Origin: Pseudomonas sp. H1h
Lineage (GTDB): Bacteria; Pseudomonadota; Gammaproteobacteria; Pseudomonadales; Pseudomonadaceae
NCBI RefSeq assembly: GCF_000633255.1
Contig: NZ_AYMJ01000002.1
Span: 1-64,000 of the forward strand
DNA: 64,000 nucleotides
Direction: 5' to 3'
Of this stretch, positions 54,487 to 64,000 are shown piece by piece. How positions within the stretch are numbered: the stretch's first letter is position 1; the number at the start of each line of letters is the position of its first letter. The notes below the pieces were generated by a model. It made no database searches. It saw only the letters and a program-made list of their open reading frames with translations, and had not been told where the DNA came from. A program made the translations under genes and the position numbers.

Positions 54487-55092
54487 TTACTGCTGCGGCA
54501 GTTCGAGCGGCGACTGACGCGGGGTTTCCGCTTCAGCCTTCTGTGCCGCCTTCAGCGCGTCGGCTTCAGCCCGGGCACGGTCGTTGGCCGCTTGCTGCAA
54601 TTGCTGCAGTTGGCCCGGAGTCAGCTGTTGCAGGCGCAGAATCATGCGCTGAACCAGCTCGCGACGGGTTTCGTTGCGGGCGTCGTTGGCTTCCTGGTCG
54701 GAGCCTACAAGGTTGTTGCCGTCGTGGATGAACACCTTCTGCACTTCAAGCTTGTCGCTCAGCAGGTTCAGATTGTGTTCACCAACGATGTCGTAATTCA
54801 GCACGGTGGTCACTTGGTACTCACCCGTACGACCGGCGCCGGCGTAGCTGAGAATGCGCTGGTTTTCCTGCTCGTCAGACAGATACAGCTTGTACGGCGC
54901 ACCGTTGTAGACCTTGACGCCGCTGGACTCCAGTACCTGACGCAGTTGAGTGACAGTCGGACCATAGGTGTTGCGGGCGCTCAGGTCGAGTTCCTTGATC
55001 GCCAGTTCGGTGGTGCCAGTGCCACGCAGCTGGAAACCGCAGGCGCTCAGCAGAACGGCGAGGCCCATCACCAGCAGATTGCGTTTGATCAT
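54487..55092 (-). CDS. lptE: LPS-assembly lipoprotein LptE
   Basis: A 201-residue outer-membrane lipoprotein (lipobox LSACGF, Cys18 or near) that plugs the LptD barrel for LPS export. The N-terminal CGFQLRGTG and the strand region YKLYLSDEQENQRILSY are typical. The C-terminal tail is Gln- and Ala-rich. It lies between leuS and holA, the conserved place. Confidence 0.94.
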   Translation of the reverse strand: MIKRNLLVMGLAVLLSACGFQLRGTGTTELAIKELDLSARNTYGPTVTQLRQVLESSGVKVYNGAPYKLYLSDEQENQRILSYAGAGRTGEYQVTTVLNYDIVGEHNLNLLSDKLEVQKVFIHDGNNLVGSDQEANDARNETRRELVQRMILRLQQLTPGQLQQLQQAANDRARAEADALKAAQKAEAETPRQSPLELPQQ

Positions 55093-55150
55093 TGTGTTGC
55101 TCCCCTTGAAACCATGTGGGCCGACCCTGCGGCCCGAAAGGTTTTACAGA

Positions 55151-55170
55151 GCGCCGGGCAGACCCGGCGC
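55151..55170 (-). terminator. GC hairpin between leuS and lptE
   Basis: GCGCCGGG and CCCGGCGC form a perfect eight-base stem with loop CAGA just after the leuS stop codon; followed by TCTGTAAAA on the minus strand. Probably partial attenuation within the operon. Confidence 0.4.
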
Positions 55171-55180
55171 CCAATCCAAT

Positions 55181-57907
<2,727 letters not shown>

Positions 57908-58042
57908 CTAGGGAAACCCTGATTACAGCTGTTTGGCCGGCAAAAAACCTGGCCAGGGCCGTTGGTCGCGGCGTGCAGCCGGTTTGTGCAGCGAAGCTAA
58001 GCTCTAATTGGGGAGTGAGTCTTATCTTCAATGAGGTGAGGG

Positions 58043-58366
58043 ATGGTGGAGCAACGGCAAAAAAACGTGACGAAACCCGAGTTGTACGAGCGGTTGATGG
58101 ATCGTCTGGGCATGGCGCTCGACGCGGCAAAAACCGCTGGCCGGCTGCGCGATGAGCGCCCCCTGGAACTGGAATTGCGTGGCTTGAGCCCCGCCGAGTT
58201 CAAACTGGTCAAGGCCTATCTGGATCGCAGTGAACGTGAAACGCATGGATACCTGTCGCAGGCAGTGAAGCAGCTCGATGCAGCACATTCGGCCAAGGTC
58301 ATCTGGCTCAAGGACAAGGCGCCCGGCAAAGACACCGTCAAGGTTCGCTCTTTGCAGGCCAAGTAA
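58043..58366 (+). CDS. Small helical protein of unknown function next to leuS
   Basis: A 107-residue charged, helical protein divergent from leuS, preceded by GAGGTGAGGG. The segment LYERLMDRLGMALDAAKTAG and LSPAEFKLVKAYLDRSERETHGYLSQAV recall the N-terminal helices of DUF1451 (YbeL-like) zinc-ribbon proteins, which also sit beside leuS in E. coli; but no cysteine pairs or zinc ribbon are present. I cannot name it. The conserved position supports it being real. Confidence 0.7.
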   Translation: MVEQRQKNVTKPELYERLMDRLGMALDAAKTAGRLRDERPLELELRGLSPAEFKLVKAYLDRSERETHGYLSQAVKQLDAAHSAKVIWLKDKAPGKDTVKVRSLQAK

Positions 58367-58448
58367 GCGCAAGACGGCAAAAAACGGATCTTTTTCAACG
58401 GGATCCCACCCTATCGGTTGTAACGCTTTATTAACACTCTTAGGCTTC

Positions 58449-58471
58449 GGGCATCTCTGGAGATGCCCCGA
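58449..58471 (+). promoter_or_regulatory. Hairpin over the ribosome site of the ElyC/YdcF-like gene
   Basis: GGGCATCTC (58449-58457) pairs with GAGATGCCC (58460-58468). The only Shine-Dalgarno candidate (GGAG, 58459-58462) lies inside, and the ATG starts three bases after the stem. Confidence 0.5.
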
Positions 58472-59250
58472 TGCCATTTCGTTATTTCATCAAACAACTT
58501 CTGTTGCCGCCCGGCATTCTTTTACTGCTGTTGCTGGTCGCCTGGTGGCTGCGCCGCTCCCGACCGCGACTGGCCGGTGTGTGTTTTGCCATTGGCCTGG
58601 GCGGTTTCTGGCTGATGAGCCTGCCGGTGGTCGTGCAGTGGGGCGCCAAAGCACTTGAGCGTGAACCGCCGCTGCCCCGTGATGCATGGACGGCGCTGGC
58701 GCAACGGGCCGATGCCATCGTGGTGCTGGGTTCAGGGCGTGAGCGCGGAGACCTGGCCTGGGGCGAGGATCAGCCGACCGGAGTGGGGCTGGAGCGTCAG
58801 CGCTATGCCGCGCGGCTGGCCAAGGCGTCCGGTTTGCCGATCCTGACCAGCGGCGGCTTGCATTACGGCACGCCGCCGACCGAAGCCAAGCTGATGGCTG
58901 ATTCGCTGCTCGACGATTTCGGCGTGACAACACGCTGGCAGGAAGGTGAAAGCCGCACCACCTGGGAGAACGCCAGACTCAGCGCCGATATCCTGCTGCC
59001 CCAGGGCATCAAACGCGTCGTCGTGGTAACGCAGGCCTGGCACATGCCGCGCGCAGTCTGGTGTTTCGAGCAGGCTGGATTTGAAGTGGTACCAGCGCCT
59101 GTCGGCTTTTTAGGCACCGATAACGCCCGGCCATTTGGTGGCTGGCTGCCGGAGTTCAAGTCGATCTGGCAGAGCGGGCAATTGCTGAATGAGGCGGTGG
59201 GGCAGGTGGGGTATTCGCTGTTTTACCGAGGTGATGCGATACCTGATTGA
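58471..59250 (+). CDS. ElyC/SanA/YdcF-family membrane protein (DUF218)
   Basis: A 259-residue protein with two N-terminal membrane helices (LLLPPGILLLLLLVAWWL and AGVCFAIGLGGFWLMSLPVVV) and a DUF218 domain: ADAIVVLGSGRERGDLAWGE, ERQRYAARLAKASGLPILTSGG, ESRTTWENARLSADIL and VVVVTQAWHMPRAVWCFEQAG. E. coli ElyC affects peptidoglycan assembly and lipid carrier use. The start codon follows a hairpin that hides its ribosome site. Confidence 0.9.
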   Translation: MPFRYFIKQLLLPPGILLLLLLVAWWLRRSRPRLAGVCFAIGLGGFWLMSLPVVVQWGAKALEREPPLPRDAWTALAQRADAIVVLGSGRERGDLAWGEDQPTGVGLERQRYAARLAKASGLPILTSGGLHYGTPPTEAKLMADSLLDDFGVTTRWQEGESRTTWENARLSADILLPQGIKRVVVVTQAWHMPRAVWCFEQAGFEVVPAPVGFLGTDNARPFGGWLPEFKSIWQSGQLLNEAVGQVGYSLFYRGDAIPD

Positions 59251-59271
59251 TTGGGTGCTGCTCATGTCCCC

Positions 59272-59321
59272 TTCGCGAGCAAGCCCGCTCCCACAGTAGA
59301 TCTGCAGGGCTTGCTCGCGAA
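59272..59321. repeat. REP and truncated partner
   Basis: A full REP in minus orientation (59272-59294) with an incomplete plus copy (59304-59321), between the ElyC-like gene and lnt, which converge. Confidence 0.75.
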
Positions 59322-59325
59322 GTTT

Positions 59326-60849
59326 TTAAAGGGTTTTTGACATCCGGCTCGCCATCAGCGCCCAGCCAAACAGCAACACACACACGATGATCAGTGGCCA
59401 CGAACGCCATTGCAGGTACGGCGTCAGGTTGTGCATCGGCACCACTTCGCCGTACAGGATGCCCTGCTCGAACTGCGGAATCTGCTCGGTGATCTGCCCG
59501 AAAGGGTTGATCAGCCCGGTTACGCCGTTGTTGGTGGCGCGGATCATCCAGCGGCCCGCTTCAAGTGCGCGCATTTGCGCCATCTGCAGGTGTTGCAGCG
59601 GGCCGATCGAGGTGCCGAACCAGGTGTCGTTGCTGATCGTCAGCAGCAGATCACTGCGTGCCGACAGGCCTGCGGCGAATTCCGGGTACACCACTTCGTA
59701 GCAGATGAACGGCGCAATCTGATAACCCTTGGCTTGCAGCAACGGCTGGTCCGCCGGGCCGCGAGCGAAGTCGGACATCGGCAAGTCAAAGAACGCGATC
59801 AAGCCGCGCAGCAGTTCCTGCAACGGCACGTATTCACCGAAAGGCACCAGTTTCTGCTTGAGGTAGGTGCCATCGCCTTCACCGACCACGGTGATGCCAT
59901 TGAAGAAGCGTTTTTCGTGACGGACCATCTCGCGGATCGGCACGCCGGTGATCAGCGCCGATTTACGCTCGGCGGCGAAGGTGCCCATCATGCTCAGGTA
60001 GCCTTCGGCAGACTCTTTGAGTACCGGCACAGCGGTTTCCGGCCAGATCAGCAGGTCCACACGCTTCGAGCGAAAACTCAGGTCGCGGTACAGCGCCAGT
60101 TGTGCGTTGAGCTCGGCCGGGTCCCATTTCATGCTCTGCGCGACGTTGCCCTGAATCGCGGCAACCGTCAGCGGCGCGCCGGACGGGCTGGTCCAGGCAT
60201 GGCCCTTGAGGGCAATGCCAGCGACCCACGGCCCGACCAGCAACAGCAGACCGGCGGCGATAAAGCCTTTGCGTCCGCCGCTCAACAGACGTGGTGCGTT
60301 GTAGATCAGCGCTGCGGTCAGCGCCAGCACGAACGAAACCAGCCACATGCCGCCGACCGGGGCGAGCCCGGAGAGCGGGCCGTCGAGCTGGCTGTAGCCG
60401 GAATAGAGCCACGGGAAGCCAGTGAGGAACCAGCCGCGAAAGGCTTCCTGGCCGACCCACAGCGCAGCAAACGCCAGCGCGTCGGCCAGCGGTGCTTCGT
60501 TGCGGCGCAACCAGCGCGCCCAGACCCACGCGGGTAGGGCGAAGAAAAACGCGATCGCTGCGGTGAACAGCAGCATCAGGAACCCGGCCAGCAGCACGGA
60601 TGCGCCGCCGAAGTGGTGGATGCTGTAGTAGATCCAGCTGGTCCCGGCGCCGAACAGGCCGAAACCGAAGCACCAGCCACGGCCCAGCGCCTGGCGCGGT
60701 TTCAGCTCGCGCAGGCCGGCGTAGAACAGACCGACCGCCAGCAGGGCCAGCGGCCAGATGTTGAACGGAGCCAGCGCGAAGGTGGTGATTGCACCGGCCG
60801 CCACGGCCAGCAGGTTACCGGGCCAGCCGGGGCGGGTTGTCCAGCGCAT
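59326..60849 (-). CDS. lnt: Apolipoprotein N-acyltransferase
   Basis: A 507-residue membrane enzyme adding the third acyl chain to lipoproteins. Eight or so helices precede the nitrilase-like periplasmic domain with the Glu in LIWPETAVPVLKES, the Lys in LKQKLVPFGEYVP and the Cys in APFICYEVVYPE. Located downstream of corC, the conserved order corC-lnt. Confidence 0.96.
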   Translation of the reverse strand: MRWTTRPGWPGNLLAVAAGAITTFALAPFNIWPLALLAVGLFYAGLRELKPRQALGRGWCFGFGLFGAGTSWIYYSIHHFGGASVLLAGFLMLLFTAAIAFFFALPAWVWARWLRRNEAPLADALAFAALWVGQEAFRGWFLTGFPWLYSGYSQLDGPLSGLAPVGGMWLVSFVLALTAALIYNAPRLLSGGRKGFIAAGLLLLVGPWVAGIALKGHAWTSPSGAPLTVAAIQGNVAQSMKWDPAELNAQLALYRDLSFRSKRVDLLIWPETAVPVLKESAEGYLSMMGTFAAERKSALITGVPIREMVRHEKRFFNGITVVGEGDGTYLKQKLVPFGEYVPLQELLRGLIAFFDLPMSDFARGPADQPLLQAKGYQIAPFICYEVVYPEFAAGLSARSDLLLTISNDTWFGTSIGPLQHLQMAQMRALEAGRWMIRATNNGVTGLINPFGQITEQIPQFEQGILYGEVVPMHNLTPYLQWRSWPLIIVCVLLFGWALMASRMSKTL

Positions 60850-60864
60850 TTCTATCCTTAATGA

Positions 60865-61704
60865 TTACCGAGCGATTGGCGTCAGTCGCAGCAAATGAAT
60901 CCGACGGCTGTCGGCGTTCAGGATGCGGAAACGATAGGCGCCGATTTCAGTGATTTCGTTGCGTTTTGGCAAGTGCCCGAACGCGCTCATCACCAGGCCG
61001 CCGACGGTGTCGAATTCGTCGTCGGAGAATTCGCTGTCGAAAAACTCGTTGAAGTTCTCGATCGGCGTCAGGGCCTTGATCAGGAAGTCACCGCTGGGCA
61101 GCGGTTTGATGTAGCTGTCTTCTTCGACGTCGTGCTCGTCTTCGATGTCGCCGACGATCTGTTCCAGCACGTCTTCGATCGTCACCAGACCGGCCACGCC
61201 GCCGTATTCGTCGATGACGATGGCCATGTGGTTGTGGTTGGCGCGAAACTCACGCAGCAACACGTTCAGACGCTTGGACTCCGGCACGAACGTGGCCGGG
61301 CGCAGCAGGTCCTTGATGTTGAAGGTGTCACCGTTCTCCTTGAGGATCAGCGGCAGCAGATCCTTGGCCAGCAGCACGCCCATCACGTCGTCGTGGCTTT
61401 CACCAATGACCGGGTAGCGCGAGTGGGCCGAGTCGAGCACGGCGGGCAGGAATTCACGAGGGGTCTGGGTCGCCTTGATGCTGATCATCTGCGAGCGCGG
61501 GACCATGATGTCACGCACTTGCAGGTCAGCCACCTGGATGGCACCTTCGACGATGGCCAGCGCTTCGCTGTCCAGCAGTTTGTTCTGATGTGCATCACGC
61601 AGCAGCTCAAGCAGCTCCTGACGGTTCTTCGGCTCGTGGGCAAAAGCCTGGGTCAGTTTACCCAGCCATGACTTCTGCCCGTTGCTCGATCGATCTTCGC
61701 TCAT
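60865..61704 (-). CDS. corC: CorC/YbeX-type CBS-domain protein
   Basis: A 279-residue cytosolic protein with two CBS domains (VRDIMVPRSQMISIKATQTPREFLPAVLDSAHSRYPVIGE over residues 58-97 and VIDEYGGVAGLVTIEDVLEQIVGDI) and a C-terminal CorC_HlyC domain (GDFLIKALTPIENFNEFFDSEFSDDEFDTVGGLVMS). Related to magnesium and cobalt efflux functions. It lies five bases after ybeY. Confidence 0.95.
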   Translation of the reverse strand: MSEDRSSNGQKSWLGKLTQAFAHEPKNRQELLELLRDAHQNKLLDSEALAIVEGAIQVADLQVRDIMVPRSQMISIKATQTPREFLPAVLDSAHSRYPVIGESHDDVMGVLLAKDLLPLILKENGDTFNIKDLLRPATFVPESKRLNVLLREFRANHNHMAIVIDEYGGVAGLVTIEDVLEQIVGDIEDEHDVEEDSYIKPLPSGDFLIKALTPIENFNEFFDSEFSDDEFDTVGGLVMSAFGHLPKRNEITEIGAYRFRILNADSRRIHLLRLTPIAR

Positions 61705-61709
61705 AGCGA

Positions 61710-62204
61710 TTACTCTGAATCCTTTGTTGTAACGATAGGGGATGTTTCGGTTTCGTCGTCCGCGTACGGATCGGGATAACCCAATTCGGCAAGCAACTCG
61801 CGTTCCAGTGCTTCCATTTCTTCGGCTTCGTCGTCATCTATATGGTCGTAACCGAGCAGATGCAAGCAGCCGTGAATGACCAGATGTGCCCAGTGCGCTT
61901 TAAGTTCCTTGCCCTGTTCGGCGGCTTCACGCTCGACCACGGCCACGCAGATCACCAGATCGCCGAGCAGCGGGATGTCGAGAAACTCGTCGGGTACTTC
62001 GGCAGGAAACGACAGGACGTTGGTCGCGTAATCCTTGTGGCGCCAGGTGTGATTGAGCTCACGACCTTCTTCCTCGTCAACCAGGCGAATGGTCATTTCC
62101 GAGTCGGCGGTGCGCTGGCGCAGGGCCAGTTCGCACCATTGGTGGAACTCGGCTTCGCTCGGGGCGTTCGCTTCGGTAGCGATTTGCAGGTCCAGCTCAA
62201 GCAT
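61710..62204 (-). CDS. ybeY: Endoribonuclease YbeY
   Basis: A 164-residue zinc-dependent RNase acting in 16S rRNA 3' maturation and ribosome quality control. The start at 62204 overlaps the end of phoH by eight bases. The zinc motif is [11 protein letters not shown], preceded by [18 protein letters not shown] longer reading to 62228 adds eight residues. Confidence 0.96.
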   Translation of the reverse strand: MLELDLQIATEANAPSEAEFHQWCELALRQRTADSEMTIRLVDEEEGRELNHTWRHKDYATNVLSFPAEVPDEFLDIPLLGDLVICVAVVEREAAEQGKELKAHWAHLVIHGCLHLLGYDHIDDDEAEEMEALERELLAELGYPDPYADDETETSPIVTTKDSE

Positions 62205-63195
62205 CGCGCGAGGTGTCCTTGGGGGCATCGGCGCGGTTTTCGAAGCGCTCGTAGGCTTCGACGATCCGCTGCACCAATGGGTGGCGCACGACGTCTTTGG
62301 GCTGGAAGTGCGTGAAGCTGATGCCCGGAACGTCCTTGAGCACTTCGATCACATGATGCAGGCCGGACTTGGTGCCGCGCGGCAGGTCGACCTGGGTGAT
62401 GTCGCCGGTGATGACCGCGGTGGAGCCGAAGCCGATCCGGGTCAGGAACATCTTCATTTGCTCGACGGTGGTGTTCTGGCTTTCGTCGAGAATGATGAAG
62501 CTGTTGTTCAGCGTTCGACCACGCATGTAGGCCAGCGGCGCGACTTCGATCACTTGACGCTCGATCAGCTTGGCCACGTATTCGAAGCCGAGCATCTCGT
62601 AGAGTGCGTCGTAGAGCGGGCGCAGGTACGGGTCGATTTTCTGGCTCAGGTCACCGGGCAGGAAGCCGAGTTTCTCCCCGGCTTCGACCGCTGGGCGCAC
62701 CAGCAGGATGCGGCGGATCTGCTCGCGCTCCAGTGCATCGACGGCACACGCTACGGCCAGATAAGTCTTGCCGGTACCGGCCGGACCGATGCCGAAGTTG
62801 ATGTCGTTGCCGAGGATTTCCTTCACGTAGCGCAGTTGATTCAAGCCGCGTGGGCGAATCATGCCTTTCTTGGTGCGCAGGGCGACGGACGCTTCGGCGG
62901 GGGCGTGATTGTCCAGCTCGACGACGGCCGATTCCTGGAGGAACAGGTGCACCAGGTCTGGCGACAGCTCGGTACCCTTGGTTTCCCGGTACAGGCGGCG
63001 CAGCAGGTTTTCCGCAGACGTGGTGTGTTTGGGTTCGCCGATCAGTTCGAACTGATTTCCGCGGTTGCGGATCTCGATGGCCAGGCGTTGTTCGATCAAG
63101 CGCAGGTGCTCGTCGAATTGCCCGCACAGATTGGCGAAGCGGCGAGCTTCAAAAGGCTCGAGGATAAAACGATGTGGTTCTATGGGTGCGTTCAA
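62197..63195 (-). CDS. phoH: PhoH-like ATPase
   Basis: A 332-residue ATP-binding protein: Walker [34 protein letters not shown], Walker [11 protein letters not shown] and [12 protein letters not shown]. It works in RNA metabolism with YbeY; the pair overlaps. Standard order miaB-phoH-ybeY-corC-lnt. Confidence 0.95.
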   Translation of the reverse strand: MNAPIEPHRFILEPFEARRFANLCGQFDEHLRLIEQRLAIEIRNRGNQFELIGEPKHTTSAENLLRRLYRETKGTELSPDLVHLFLQESAVVELDNHAPAEASVALRTKKGMIRPRGLNQLRYVKEILGNDINFGIGPAGTGKTYLAVACAVDALEREQIRRILLVRPAVEAGEKLGFLPGDLSQKIDPYLRPLYDALYEMLGFEYVAKLIERQVIEVAPLAYMRGRTLNNSFIILDESQNTTVEQMKMFLTRIGFGSTAVITGDITQVDLPRGTKSGLHHVIEVLKDVPGISFTHFQPKDVVRHPLVQRIVEAYERFENRADAPKDTSRDA

Positions 63196-63289
63196 GGTCG
63201 TATTTAGCCGCCCTGGGGCAATTAAGATGAAATCAAGGATAACGCCAGTGGCGTGGGTGCGAAAGCTCTTAAATAAATGCAGTTCCTAT

Positions 63290-63373
63290 GGGAGCGAGCC
63301 TGCTCGCGATGGGCGTGATGCGGTTCATCTGACAAACCACGTCATCGTTCATCGCGAGCAGGCTCGCTCCCAC
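63290..63373. repeat. REP doublet, GAGCGAGCCTGCTCGC variant
   Basis: A plus element at 63290-63313 and its inverted partner at 63351-63373 between phoH and miaB. Confidence 0.82.
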
Positions 63374-63382
63374 AGTTGAACA

Positions 63383-64000
63383 TTAGTGTTGCTGGATCAG
63401 CGAGCCGCGCAACGAGTGCGGTTGTGCCGCGTCGATGTGCACGTCGGCGAACTGGCCGATCAGGGTCGGATTATCACAGCGGAAGTTGACGATACGATTA
63501 TTCTCGGTACGCCCTTGCAGCTCGCCCGGGTCTTTTTTCGAGTAGTCGGTGACCAGAATGCGCTGGATCGAACCGACCATTTGTCGGCTGATCTCGAACC
63601 CTTGCTGGTTCAGGCGGTGCTGCAAGGCGTTCAGGCGTTCCTTCTTCAGTTCTTCCGGGGTGTCATCGGCCAGATCGGCCGCCGGGGTGCCCGGGCGCTG
63701 GCTATAGACGAACGAGTAGGAGAAGTCGAAGCCGACGTCGGCAATCAGCTTCATCGTCTGTTCGAAGTCTTTCTCGGTTTCGCCGGGGAAGCCGACGATG
63801 AAGTCCGAGCTGATGCAGATGCCCGGCACGGCGGCGCGCAGTTTGCGCAGCTTGGACTTGTATTCCAGCGCCGTGTGGTTGCGCTTCATTGCCGCCAGAA
63901 TCCGGTCCGAACCCGACTGCACCGGCAAGTGCAGGTGTTTCACCAGCTCCGGCACGTCGGCATGGGCCTGAATCAGGCTGTCGGAGAACTCCAGCGGGTG
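63383..64000 (-). CDS. miaB: tRNA-2-methylthio-N6-dimethylallyladenosine synthase (3' part)
   Basis: About 205 C-terminal residues; the start lies beyond the window. The frame runs to 64000 as [20 protein letters not shown]. The radical SAM core end ([51 protein letters not shown]-like [16 protein letters not shown]) and the C-terminal TRAM domain ([22 protein letters not shown] over residues about 135-155 of this part) are seen. It methylthiolates A37 of tRNAs reading UNN codons. Confidence 0.96.
   Translation of the reverse strand, partial: HPLEFSDSLIQAHADVPELVKHLHLPVQSGSDRILAAMKRNHTALEYKSKLRKLRAAVPGICISSDFIVGFPGETEKDFEQTMKLIADVGFDFSYSFVYSQRPGTPAADLADDTPEELKKERLNALQHRLNQQGFEISRQMVGSIQRILVTDYSKKDPGELQGRTENNRIVNFRCDNPTLIGQFADVHIDAAQPHSLRGSLIQQH

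Overview
The window is chromosomal DNA from a Pseudomonas of the fluorescens group. The evidence is high G+C with strong codon bias, dozens of short REP palindromes with the core GAGCGGGCTTGCTCGC, and a gene order that I recall as nearly collinear with the P. aeruginosa PAO1 stretch dxs-ispA-xseB ... ppa ... eutCB-eat-exaC-eatR-mpl-ubiX ... proA-nadD-rsfS-rlmH-mrdA-rodA-mltB-rlpA-dacA-lipB-lipA ... holA-lptE-leuS ... lnt-corC-ybeY-phoH-miaB. No tRNA, rRNA, CRISPR array, insertion sequence or intact prophage was seen.

Layout. (1) 179-5320, minus strand: a BtuB-like TonB receptor, then the isoprenoid genes dxs and ispA with xseB. (2) 5685-15870, plus strand: a six-gene operon, magA-magF, built around a thioester-less bacterial alpha-2-macroglobulin (MagD). 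Partners are two related DUF2135 proteins, a membrane-anchored DUF2138 protein, a DUF1175 protein with NlpC/P60-like residues, and a DUF2300 protein with PBP-like, SpoIID-like and HEXXH-like signatures. Its leader has a plausible sigma-70 promoter and two GGA sites that suit Rsm control. (3) 15871-17436: a small accessory patch with a 5'-truncated relE, a tiny ORF with a terminator, and an orphan PrtR-like S24 repressor. (4) 17492-20290: ppa, mtfA, a DedA protein and a GNAT acetyltransferase. (5) 20406-28218: an ethanolamine module (eutBC lyase, eat permease, exaC aldehyde dehydrogenase, EatR activator), with sigma-54 promoters ahead of eat and exaC. (6) 28376-37750: mpl, ubiX, a small lipoprotein, a caspase-like C13 peptidase lipoprotein with MORN repeats, a MaoC-like hydratase, lrgAB, a Lon-N protein, a DedA-PAP2 fusion and a 3-methyladenine glycosylase. 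(7) 37928-49391, plus strand: proA, nadD, rsfS, rlmH, then the rod-elongation and septal-wall genes mrdA, rodA, mltB, rlpA and dacA, followed by ybeD and lipBA. (8) 49527-64000: ldcA, a second MltB-type transglycosylase, an A+T-richer halovibrin-like lipoprotein gene, arfA with an internal terminator-like hairpin, holA-lptE-leuS, a small unknown protein, an ElyC/YdcF protein, lnt-corC-ybeY-phoH and the 3' part of miaB.

Functionally the window is dominated by cell-envelope biology: peptidoglycan synthesis, recycling and remodelling, lipoprotein maturation, LPS transport and undecaprenyl-lipid handling. The mag operon is the least understood part. Three of its DUF proteins carry signatures of cell-wall enzymes, which would give the alpha-2-macroglobulin a set of enzymatic partners in the periplasm. 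All assignments come from reading sequence and recalled family knowledge; no database search was run.
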